A stretch of DNA of 64,000 nucleotides. Origin: IGN2 sp964639955. GTDB lineage: Bacteria; Bacteroidota; Ignavibacteria; Ignavibacteriales; Ignavibacteriaceae. Both the position numbers and the translations under genes were made by a program. The stretch spans positions 85,369-149,368 of the forward strand of contig CAZXGJ010000002.1 of assembly GCA_964639955.1 (NCBI GenBank). The letters are read 5' to 3'. Positions 16,450-23,841 of the stretch are shown piece after piece. The notes below the pieces were generated by a model. That model worked only from the letters and a program-made list of their open reading frames with translations. It ran no database searches and was not told where the DNA came from. Position 1 is the first letter of the stretch. Each line of letters begins with the position of its first letter.

Positions 16450-17442
16450 ATGGATCATAAAGAAACAGCAATTGTAACCGGGGCCAACGGGTTTGTCGGA
16501 AGTCACCTCGTCGATTACCTGCTGAAAAAAAATTTTAAGGTAAAGTGCCTTGTTAGAAAATCAAGCAATCTTCAATGGTTGAAAGGAAAAGATGTCGAAA
16601 TATTTAATTGCGGTCTTTTTGATAGAGATGGAATCCGCAAAGCTATGGAAGAGGTTAATTATGTATTTCATGTTGCCGGTGTTGTTAAAGCTAAAAACAA
16701 AGATGGCTACTTTAAAGGAAATGTTGAAGCAACGAAGATTCTCCTGGAAATTGCTGCTGAGAATAGTAATAAAATAAAACGATTTACCTTGGTGAGCAGT
16801 CAAACTGTATCCGGTCCTTCGGAAGATGAAATTCCTGTGAATGAAATTACCGAGTGTAAGCCTTTAACTACATATGCAAAGAGTAAACTGGAACAGGAAA
16901 AACTTGTGCTCGCATACCGTTATAAAATGCCTGTTACTATTTGCAGGGCACCCGCTATTTACGGGGAAAGAGATACTGAAATTTTTATTTACTTTAAAAC
17001 TTTCAGTAAGGGATTAACAAGCCTGATCGGGTTCGATAAAAAAATACTGAGTTTGCTTCATGTGGAAGACTTATCGGCAGGATTGTATTTGGCAGCAACA
17101 ACAGAAAAAGCAAAAAGTGAAATTTATTTTATCAGCTCAGAAAAATTTTATACCTGGGATGAGGTTGGTGAAATAACTTCCAGAGTATTAAATAAAAAAG
17201 CACTTAAAATCCGGATTCCACATTTCATAGTTTTTATAGTAGCAGGTATCGCTCAATTTTTGGCAGTCTTCAGTTCCAAACCAGCAACACTTAATATTGA
17301 AAAGGCAAAAGATTTAACCCGTCATGCGTGGATATGCGATACATCTAAAGCAATGAGAGATTTAGGATTCCGTCAGAAAGTTTCTATTGAGGAGGGTATT
17401 AAGAGAACCTGCGATTGGTACAAAGAAATGAAGTGGATTTAA
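16450..17442 (+). CDS. NAD-dependent epimerase/dehydratase, candidate ceramide reductase (CerR-like)
   Basis: A 330-aa extended short-chain dehydrogenase. The nucleotide-binding motif TGANGFVGSH is at residues 10-19 and the catalytic YxxxK is Tyr142-Lys146 (TYAKSK). A hydrophobic stretch near residue 260 (FIVFIVAGIAQFLAVF) suggests membrane association. It diverges from the spt-like gene across 115 nt. In Caulobacter a protein of this family (CerR) reduces the keto group made by Spt, so the pairing suggests the same step here (inference). It overlaps the convergent haem lipoprotein gene by 4 nt. Confidence 0.85.
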   Translation: MDHKETAIVTGANGFVGSHLVDYLLKKNFKVKCLVRKSSNLQWLKGKDVEIFNCGLFDRDGIRKAMEEVNYVFHVAGVVKAKNKDGYFKGNVEATKILLEIAAENSNKIKRFTLVSSQTVSGPSEDEIPVNEITECKPLTTYAKSKLEQEKLVLAYRYKMPVTICRAPAIYGERDTEIFIYFKTFSKGLTSLIGFDKKILSLLHVEDLSAGLYLAATTEKAKSEIYFISSEKFYTWDEVGEITSRVLNKKALKIRIPHFIVFIVAGIAQFLAVFSSKPATLNIEKAKDLTRHAWICDTSKAMRDLGFRQKVSIEEGIKRTCDWYKEMKWI

Positions 17443-17825
17443 TTGTTTTGTGCACCTTCTCTTATCCAGGTACGAATTCCATCTATATGATTTCGTTTAA
17501 GCCATTCACCCGGCGGCATTGGTGGATATGGCGGAAGTTTTTCTATTGTCCAGACTAAAATGCTGGTACTGTCGCTTCCCGGAAAAACAATAGCTGGATC
17601 AGCAACTACTGCAGTCCAGGACGATAAATCAACATTTCCCTCTTTACGCTGCGGATTATGGCAGCCAACGCACTTTACTTCAAAAACCGGTGAAATATGC
17701 TGTGCATAGCTAACATTCGAGGTTGGCATAACCAAATTATCTATTTCTTCCGAGGTTATGGTATCGTCGCAACTTATCCAAATAAATAAACCTGAAATAA
17801 ATAATATTTTATTAATAAAGTTCAT
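17439..17825 (-). CDS. Haem-binding lipoprotein with c-type cytochrome motif
   Basis: A 128-aa protein with a lipoprotein signal (hydrophobic segment then WISC, Cys19) and one CxxCH haem site at residues 52-56 (CVGCH). A possible distal Met is in PPMPPGEW. Sequence between (WTAVVADPAIVFPGSDSTS) resembles the cytochrome-c-like domain found in planctomycete-type and Bacteroidota lipoproteins. It is probably anchored in the outer or inner membrane facing the periplasm, with a role in electron transfer or haem-based sensing not deducible here. Upstream of it is an AT-rich gap and then the tRNA-Ala promoter on the other strand. Confidence 0.85.
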   Translation of the reverse strand: MNFINKILFISGLFIWISCDDTITSEEIDNLVMPTSNVSYAQHISPVFEVKCVGCHNPQRKEGNVDLSSWTAVVADPAIVFPGSDSTSILVWTIEKLPPYPPMPPGEWLKRNHIDGIRTWIREGAQNN

Positions 17826-17933
17826 AATCTTTTAATTAGTTTAATGCAAAAATCAGATTTTAGTTTTGTCTTTACAACACAAATTTTAATACTTAATAAA
17901 TAATAAGACTGGTAAATTAATATCAGGCTTAAA

Positions 17934-17964
17934 TTGACAATCCACTTAAAGATAATTACTTTTA
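17934..17964 (+). promoter_or_regulatory. Promoter of tRNA-Ala
   Basis: TTG (17934-17936, within TTGACA) is followed by a 20-nt spacer and TACTTTTA (17957-17964), one base from TAnnTTTG. Mature tRNA begins 20 nt after the box. Confidence 0.6.
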
Positions 17965-17984
17965 CCAGGCGAAAATAATCAAAT

Positions 17985-18057
<73 letters not shown>

Positions 18058-18062
18058 CTGCC

Positions 18063-18091
18063 GGCGTTGAAGATGAAATCAACGCCTTTTT
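18063..18091 (+). terminator. Intrinsic terminator after tRNA-Ala
   Basis: Perfect 8-bp stem GGCGTTGA/TCAACGCC with an 8-nt loop followed by TTTTT, starting 6 nt after the tRNA. Confidence 0.85.
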
Positions 18092-18168
18092 CATTTTCTT
18101 TTTAATAATACATTCTTTACTGAGCTTACTTAATAAATTTTTTATTACTCCCTTGTTCACTTTATTTA

Positions 18169-19533
18169 ATGAAAATTCTTCCTGTAAATAAATACTACAA
18201 AAAGATTCTTAGGGTAGCTTTACCGGCAATTGCTGGTTTGTCATCTCAAATGGTGGTTTCACTTGTTGATTCGGCAATGGTTGGAAGACTCGATGAAGCG
18301 ACCTATGCTCTTGCAGCAATGGGAATCGGAGTACTTGCTACATGGGCACTGATAAGTTTTTTTTCAAGTTTGGCAACCGGTATTCACGTAATTGTAGCAA
18401 GAAAATTTGGTGAAGGTGACTTTATATCTTGTGGAATTACATTAAATAATTCTTTGCTTGTGGCTATTGTAATAGGAACAGCTGTTGCTTCAGCCGGTGT
18501 GTTTTTTGCAGATCCGATTGCTCATCTTTTTGCTGCTGATGAAATAGTAGGCAATTTTGCCGGCGAATATATATTCTACAGGTTTATGGGGATTCCAATT
18601 TTTCTTCTTTCGGTTTCCTACCGGGGATTTTACTTCGGCATCAATAAAACAAAGATTTTCATGTTTTCCGGTGTCATCACAAATATATTGAACGTTTTTT
18701 TCAATTACCTTTTAATATATGGCTCATTTGGATTTCCACGTATGGGATTAGCCGGTGCCGGGCTTGGGTCTACATTGGCAACTTTATTCGATGGTTTTTT
18801 TTATACTTCTATTATTTTACTTCCTTCTTACCAGAAAAAATTCCAGAATTTTAAACACCTGAAGTTCGATGGCAAAATAATTAGTGGAATATTTAAAATT
18901 TCATTGCCCGTGTCGTTTCAAAACGTATTTATACTTATTGGCTTTCTTAGTTTTGTGTCAATCACCGGCTTGATTGGAATAATTGAGCAGGCGGCTACTC
19001 AAGCTATCATAAGTACATTATTTATTTCATTTTTACCTTGCTTTGGTTTCGGGATTGCGGTTCAAACTTTAGTCGGCAACAATCTTGGTGCAAAGAAGTT
19101 TAATCTTGCAAAGATTTACGGTTTTGAAACGGCAAAAGTTGCAACAATTTATACAATATTACTTGGATTTATTTTTATAATTTTTCCTCACTACGTTTTG
19201 CTATTGATTACCAATGACCAGACGATCATCGGAACAGCGGTTCCTTCGCTGCGCATAGCGGGTTTTGCCCAAATATTTTATGGTGTGGGAGTTGTTTTAG
19301 CCAATGGTTTGCAAGCCGCAGGCCATTCTTTATTTGTTATGGTATCTGAGGTGATAACAAATCTACTTGTATTTGTACCGCTGGCATATTTTTTGGGCGT
19401 TTATTTGCAACTTGGTTTGGCCGGAGCCTGGCTGGCTTTACCTGTATACATAGTGCTTTACTCTGGTGTAATCTATCTTAAATTTAATTCCGGCAATTGG
19501 TATACAAAAATACCCATCGATGATAAAAAATGA
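18169..19533 (+). CDS. MATE-family multidrug/cation exporter
   Basis: A 454-aa integral membrane protein with about 12 hydrophobic helices arranged as two homologous halves. The first helix has LPAIAGLSSQMVVSLVDSAMVGRL, the classic MATE N-terminal signature, and repeat-like GAGLGSTLATL and GAWLALPVYI segments appear in each half. MATE proteins extrude cationic drugs or metabolites using a Na+ or H+ gradient. The substrate cannot be told from sequence. It follows the tRNA-Ala terminator and is followed by a small secreted protein 78 nt downstream of its stop. Confidence 0.93.
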   Translation: MKILPVNKYYKKILRVALPAIAGLSSQMVVSLVDSAMVGRLDEATYALAAMGIGVLATWALISFFSSLATGIHVIVARKFGEGDFISCGITLNNSLLVAIVIGTAVASAGVFFADPIAHLFAADEIVGNFAGEYIFYRFMGIPIFLLSVSYRGFYFGINKTKIFMFSGVITNILNVFFNYLLIYGSFGFPRMGLAGAGLGSTLATLFDGFFYTSIILLPSYQKKFQNFKHLKFDGKIISGIFKISLPVSFQNVFILIGFLSFVSITGLIGIIEQAATQAIISTLFISFLPCFGFGIAVQTLVGNNLGAKKFNLAKIYGFETAKVATIYTILLGFIFIIFPHYVLLLITNDQTIIGTAVPSLRIAGFAQIFYGVGVVLANGLQAAGHSLFVMVSEVITNLLVFVPLAYFLGVYLQLGLAGAWLALPVYIVLYSGVIYLKFNSGNWYTKIPIDDKK

Positions 19534-19611
19534 ATTAAAACTAAAGTGACTTATCAGAATAACTTAATAAAAAGCCTTGACAATAAGCTTGAAGCAAAAT
19601 ATATTCAAGGT

Positions 19612-20010
19612 ATGAAAACGAGATATTTTTTAACATTTGCCATTTTTGCTGTTATTACAACAGTTTATGCCGGAGCTTACCTGGATTATTTCCATGGACG
19701 CAGTGAAGGGGAGGATATAAGGCTCGAATGGAAAACAGGCGAAGAGGTTAACGTGGAAAATTTTGTAATTGAGAGAAAAACACCTCAAAGCACTTTTGTT
19801 GAAATTGGTTCGGTAGCTCCGAAAGGCAGCAATTCTTACTATTCTTACCTTGATAAATCCGCTTTCAAAATGACAGTCCTTGTGTTTATATACAGACTAA
19901 AAATAGTTGATAACAATGGGCAGAATTCGTACTCTAACGAAGTGACTGTTTCCCACAACGTTTCCGGGGTAAAAAGAACGTGGGGAAGTATCAAGGCTAT
20001 GTTCAGGTGA
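19612..20010 (+). CDS. Small secreted protein with a fibronectin-type-III-like domain
   Basis: A 132-aa protein starting MKTRYFLTFAIFAVITTVYAG, a clear signal peptide. The frame is open upstream to a GTG at 19546, but the signal sequence and an AAGG 1 nt before this ATG favour the inner start. The mature part (GEDIRLEWKTGEEVNVENFVIERK, then FIYRLKIVDNNGQNSYSNEV) looks like one FN3/beta-sandwich unit of the kind common in Bacteroidota secreted proteins. No type IX C-terminal signal is evident. The SpoIID gene overlaps its end. Confidence 0.65.
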   Translation: MKTRYFLTFAIFAVITTVYAGAYLDYFHGRSEGEDIRLEWKTGEEVNVENFVIERKTPQSTFVEIGSVAPKGSNSYYSYLDKSAFKMTVLVFIYRLKIVDNNGQNSYSNEVTVSHNVSGVKRTWGSIKAMFR

Positions 20011-21287
20011 TTAAGTTCTCTTCAGTTCTTTACTCTCAGAATATTAATTATCCCCTAACTAAAAAAAACCTCAAAAAAGCTTTTATTATTTTTGTTTTAC
20101 TATCGCTTTTACTTATCTCTTGTTCGTCTGCCAAAAGATTCACAAAAGATGAAATAGAAAAAAACGATCTTTCATCTGTGCGGGTTTTAATTGATGAGAC
20201 AGAGCTGGTATACCATCTAAGCGTGCAGACGCCCGTATATTTATTTTCAAATGATAAAAAGATTGCCTTAATAAAACCCGGTAATACAATTGAATGTTCG
20301 GGCAGAGGTGAAGAAATTCAGGTAAACATTGATGGAAATAATTTTTATTCAGAAGCCTTCTTGCTTCATCCTTCAGAAAATGAAAAGGCAGTTAAATTTA
20401 ACGGGGTCGGCTATAAAGGAGAATTGAAATTAGTTAAACTTGGAAAGTCGATAGGAATAATTAATCATTTAAATCTTGAAGACTATGTTAAAGGAGTTGT
20501 AGCAAAAGAAATGCCTTCAGGATTAAATTCTGAAAACATGGAAGCATTAAAAGCCTTTGCCATCTGTGTAAGAACTTATACTCTTAAAAAAATATCCGAA
20601 CACAAAACTAATTTCGATCTTTATGATGATACCAGAGATCAGGTTTACGGCGGATATTCTGCCGAGAATTCTGCCTCGAATACCGCAGTAAATGAAACCA
20701 GAAACCTGGTATTGAACTTTGAATATGATTTGGCAACAATATTCTATCATTCAACCTGCGGAGGACGAACGGAGTCTTCTTTTAATGTTTTTACAAATAA
20801 TAAATTACCCTACCTGGAAGGTATAGTGGATGGTGTACCTCCTAACTGCCGGATTTCTCCGAGATTCGAATGGGAAGAAATTTTTAACGGGGAAAATTTG
20901 ATAAAAAGATTGAAAAAATCTTCTCTCATCGACTCAGAAGAGTACAAATTTGAAAACCTTTACATTAACAGCAGGTTTCCTTCCGGCAGAGTAAATGAAT
21001 TAATCTTTGAGATTACTGACCGGCAAGGAATAAAAAAAGAAATTTCAGTATTCGGTAATAATATCAGAAGTATAATCGGAAGTGCGGATGCTAAGAACAT
21101 TCTCTGGAGTACTTTATTCGATATTTCTTTACGAGATAATGAAGTAAAAATCAGTGGAAGGGGATTTGGTCATGGGGTTGGTTTATGCCAGTGGGGTGCT
21201 ATTTCTCTTTCAAGAAACGGATGGACCTGCGATGAAATTCTTAATCATTATTTCCCCGGAACGAAAATTGCATCTTTGAATGATTAA
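19980..21287 (+). CDS. SpoIID/LytB-domain lipoprotein
   Basis: The SpoIID fold occurs in lytic transglycosylases acting on peptidoglycan stripped of its stem peptides. Here it is marked by NHLNLEDYVKGVVAKEMPSG (with the catalytic-type Glu in KEMP), ALKAFAICVRTYTL, FYHSTCGGRTES and the C-terminal GRGFGHGVGLCQWGA. A hydrophobic stretch ending LLLISCSS is a lipoprotein signal, so the protein is probably envelope-anchored. The start is uncertain: the ATG at 19980 overlaps the previous gene by 31 nt and leaves about 30 residues ahead of the signal, and a GTG at 20007 is the alternative. The maf gene overlaps its stop by 8 nt. Confidence 0.88.
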   Translation: MGKYQGYVQVIKFSSVLYSQNINYPLTKKNLKKAFIIFVLLSLLLISCSSAKRFTKDEIEKNDLSSVRVLIDETELVYHLSVQTPVYLFSNDKKIALIKPGNTIECSGRGEEIQVNIDGNNFYSEAFLLHPSENEKAVKFNGVGYKGELKLVKLGKSIGIINHLNLEDYVKGVVAKEMPSGLNSENMEALKAFAICVRTYTLKKISEHKTNFDLYDDTRDQVYGGYSAENSASNTAVNETRNLVLNFEYDLATIFYHSTCGGRTESSFNVFTNNKLPYLEGIVDGVPPNCRISPRFEWEEIFNGENLIKRLKKSSLIDSEEYKFENLYINSRFPSGRVNELIFEITDRQGIKKEISVFGNNIRSIIGSADAKNILWSTLFDISLRDNEVKISGRGFGHGVGLCQWGAISLSRNGWTCDEILNHYFPGTKIASLND

Positions 21288-21858
21288 GACCTCACTTCCC
21301 ATTTATCTTGCCTCAAAGTCTCCAAGGAGACGAAAGCTTTTAAAACTAATTGGTATTGAATACCGTACAGTTTCTGTGAAAATAAACGAGAAGATCGCTG
21401 AGGGTGAAAATCCAGCTGCCGCAGTAAAAAGACTTGCTAATGAAAAATTGCTGCAAGCTTTAAAAAAAATTAAAACCGGTATAATAATTACTGCAGATAC
21501 AATTGTAGTACTTAATGGAAAGGTGATTGGCAAACCGAAGAGCAAAAGAGAAGCAGAGAAATTTTTATCTATGCTAAGCGGCAAAGTCCATATAGTTTAT
21601 ACCGGTATATGCGTTTATAATACTTCTAATAAAAGGAAAAAAATTGATTTGGAAAAAACTGAAGTACAATTCAGAAAAATTGAAAAAGATGAATTAAGAG
21701 CTTACGTAACAGGGGGCAGTCCTATGGATAAAGCAGGAGCTTACGGAATACAGGATGACTTCGGGGCTGTATTTGTAAAAAGAATAAATGGTTGTTATTA
21801 CAATGTAGTTGGCTTACCACTTACAAAACTTTACAACTCACTTAGAAAAATTACCTGA
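21280..21858 (+). CDS. maf: Maf-family nucleoside triphosphate pyrophosphatase
   Basis: A 192-aa Maf protein that hydrolyses non-canonical or pyrimidine nucleoside triphosphates to monophosphates. Signatures are LASKSPRRRKLLKLIG at residues 10-25, ITADTIVVLNGKVIGKP in the middle (with the catalytic Asp), and DKAGAYGIQ near residue 150. Length is typical. It overlaps the SpoIID gene by 8 nt and abuts the following membrane protein, so all three are likely one operon. Whether it prefers dTTP/UTP (YhdE type) was not determined. Confidence 0.95.
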   Translation: MIKTSLPIYLASKSPRRRKLLKLIGIEYRTVSVKINEKIAEGENPAAAVKRLANEKLLQALKKIKTGIIITADTIVVLNGKVIGKPKSKREAEKFLSMLSGKVHIVYTGICVYNTSNKRKKIDLEKTEVQFRKIEKDELRAYVTGGSPMDKAGAYGIQDDFGAVFVKRINGCYYNVVGLPLTKLYNSLRKIT

Positions 21859-21859
21859 C

Positions 21860-22810
21860 TTGTTTCAAAAGCTAAGAAAAAAAATCTTATTATCGGTTGC
21901 CTTTGGAGGTTTGCTTTACCTCGTACTAACCATATATGCAGATTACGACCAAGTTATAAAAACGTTTATAAATTTCAACTGGGTTTTATTACCGGTACTG
22001 CTGATTCTTTCGATGTCTAATTATTTCTTAAGATTTTATAAATGGGATTTTTACTTAAAAGTTATTAACGTTCGTATAAATAAGGTTGATTCGATTTTGG
22101 TTTTTATGTCAGGATTGGTGATGAGTGTTACACCGGGGAAACTTGGTGAATTACTAAAATCTGTTCTTGTGAAAGAAATATATCAAGTCCCGATCAGTAA
22201 AACAGCCCCTGTTATTCTTGCAGAAAGAATTACTGATTTTCTCTCACTATTAATTCTTTCCTCAATCGGTGCATTTATTTATGACTTTGGAACAGAAATA
22301 ACACTCGGCATTGCTTTAATTTTATTTTTAATAATTGCACTGATAAGCAATAAGAGTTTGTCTGTATTTTTATTAACGAAGCTGGAAAAAATTGTTTGGT
22401 TAAGAAAATATCTGGCAAATATTCATTCAGCATATTTAAGTTCTTACCTGCTATTTAAACCAATACCTTTAATTTTAATGACATTATTAAGCCTCTGTGC
22501 ATGGGGCTTTGAGTGTCTCGGATATTTTTTAATACTATTGAACTTCAACTTCGATTCTGGATTTTTTTGGGCATCATTCAGTTACAGCTTCTCTACGATC
22601 GTTGGCGCAATTTCCATGCTGCCCGGTGGTTTGGGTTTAACTGAAGGATCTCTCACTTTCCTGTTGATGCAAAACAATGTATCGAAGGACTATGCGGTAG
22701 CCACAACTTTTATAGTAAGAGCTGTTACTCTCTGGTTCGCAGTTTTTGTTGGAATTATCAGCATAATATTCTATCAGAAAAAATTCGGTAAACTGAAATT
22801 AGAATCATAA
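21860..22810 (+). CDS. Lysylphosphatidylglycerol synthase TM-region (UPF0104) family membrane protein
   Basis: An integral membrane protein of about 316 aa with some eight hydrophobic helices. It has VTPGKLGELLKSVLV and GAISMLPGGLGLTEGSL, the two signature loops of the UPF0104/LPG-synthase transmembrane (flippase-like) domain. The soluble aminoacyl-transfer domain of MprF is absent. Such stand-alone proteins are thought to move lipids or lipid-linked sugars, but the substrate is unknown. A TTG at 21860, one base after the maf stop, is the likely start; an in-frame ATG at 21809 inside maf is the alternative. Confidence 0.85.
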   Translation: MFQKLRKKILLSVAFGGLLYLVLTIYADYDQVIKTFINFNWVLLPVLLILSMSNYFLRFYKWDFYLKVINVRINKVDSILVFMSGLVMSVTPGKLGELLKSVLVKEIYQVPISKTAPVILAERITDFLSLLILSSIGAFIYDFGTEITLGIALILFLIIALISNKSLSVFLLTKLEKIVWLRKYLANIHSAYLSSYLLFKPIPLILMTLLSLCAWGFECLGYFLILLNFNFDSGFFWASFSYSFSTIVGAISMLPGGLGLTEGSLTFLLMQNNVSKDYAVATTFIVRAVTLWFAVFVGIISIIFYQKKFGKLKLES

Positions 22811-22927
22811 CTTAAATTTAATTATCAACTTAGGCTTGATCAATTTTTAGATTTGCAAAGATATAATACTTATGTGATTTTATCCGGCTAGTTGGTGATT
22901 CGTGACATCGTAATTAAGGGGTTTTTC

Positions 22928-22958
22928 TTGATTTTCAAGCATACCGGTAGTATATTTC
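22928..22958 (+). promoter_or_regulatory. Promoter of the YtxH-DUF948-like-EF-G unit
   Basis: TTG (22928-22930), a 20-nt spacer and TATATTTC (22951-22958), one base from TAnnTTTG, lie 30 nt before the YtxH start codon. Confidence 0.5.
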
Positions 22959-22988
22959 TGACACAATTTTTATTAAAAGGAGATGCTA

Positions 22989-23408
22989 ATGGGACAAGGT
23001 GAAAATTTTAAAAAAGGATTGCTTATTGGGTTATTAACAGGTGGTGCATTAGGCGCTGCCCTGGCTCTTCTTTTTGCTCCAAAGAGCGGGAAAGAGCTTA
23101 GAAAAAACATCAGAGATAAAGCAGAGGATTACCTGGATGAAGCTGATAAGTATATTGCAGAAGCTAAGGACAAAGCTATTGATTTAATTAATGAAGGTAA
23201 GAAAAGATCTGAGAAATTAGTTAAGGATGCAAAAGATAAGAGTGAGCAGCTTTTGAAAGATGCAGAAAAATTGTTCCAGGATGCCAAACATAGGGGCTCC
23301 GACGTTATCAATTCTGGAAGAGAAAGTTTTGAGCAGAAAAAGGATCAAATTAAAAGTGCTATTAAAGCAGGTGTAGAAGCTTATAAAGAAACAAAAAAAT
23401 CCGAATAG
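22989..23408 (+). CDS. YtxH-domain protein
   Basis: A 139-aa protein with a Gly/Ala-rich membrane segment (GLLIGLLTGGALGAALALLFAPKSGKELR), the hallmark of YtxH family general-stress-type proteins. A long highly charged helical tail of repeated AKD/KDKSEQLLKDA heptad-like units follows. The ATG at 22989 is 7 nt after AAAGGAG; the ATG two codons earlier is only one base from that site and is less likely. It is followed after 11 nt by a DUF948-like protein, a pairing also common in other bacteria. Function is not established; an envelope stress or structural role is usual speculation. Confidence 0.8.
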   Translation: MGQGENFKKGLLIGLLTGGALGAALALLFAPKSGKELRKNIRDKAEDYLDEADKYIAEAKDKAIDLINEGKKRSEKLVKDAKDKSEQLLKDAEKLFQDAKHRGSDVINSGRESFEQKKDQIKSAIKAGVEAYKETKKSE

Positions 23409-23419
23409 TTTTTTACTAA

Positions 23420-23803
23420 ATGAGTTTTATTGAAATTCTTACTGCAGTACTTCTGATACTGGGCTCTTTACTGTGTATAGCATTGATTTTCTATATCGGG
23501 AAAATTGCAAGATCAATTCAGCAGGTACAGAAAAATTTAAGCGATATTACGATTAAAATTGCTCCTCTCCTCTCTTCTTTATCAGAGTTATCTGACAGGC
23601 TTTCCGAATTAAGTACTGAAACTCTGTCGCAGCTTAATGTTTCCAGGAGAATTGTTAATAACGTTAAGGAACGTTTTGATAAAATTTTAGAGCTTGAGGA
23701 AAAAATCAGATGGGGAATTGAAGATCCCATCACTAAGTTGCTGAACAGTCTGAAAGCAGTTTCAAATGGAATCAGCACTTTTTTCAACCACTTAAAAAAA
23801 TAA
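23420..23803 (+). CDS. DUF948-like membrane-anchored coiled-coil protein
   Basis: A 127-aa protein with one N-terminal membrane helix (about residues 4-28, ILTAVLLILGSLLCIALIFYI) followed by a long amphipathic helical region (SSLSELSDRLSELSTETL...). The size, topology and position next to a YtxH gene match the DUF948 pattern, though no single decisive motif is visible. It probably faces the cytoplasm or periplasm as a coiled coil and may partner with YtxH. The EF-G paralogue starts 38 nt later. Confidence 0.6.
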   Translation: MSFIEILTAVLLILGSLLCIALIFYIGKIARSIQQVQKNLSDITIKIAPLLSSLSELSDRLSELSTETLSQLNVSRRIVNNVKERFDKILELEEKIRWGIEDPITKLLNSLKAVSNGISTFFNHLKK

Positions 23804-23841
23804 TTTAACATATCAGAAATAAAAATCACCGGAGGGACTAA

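Noticed and set aside
19546..20010. Longer frame for the small secreted protein starting at GTG 19546
   Set aside because: The signal peptide starts at the inner ATG (19612).
23129..23311. Reverse frame inside the YtxH gene
   Set aside because: A mirror of the charged coiled-coil tail, no independent support.
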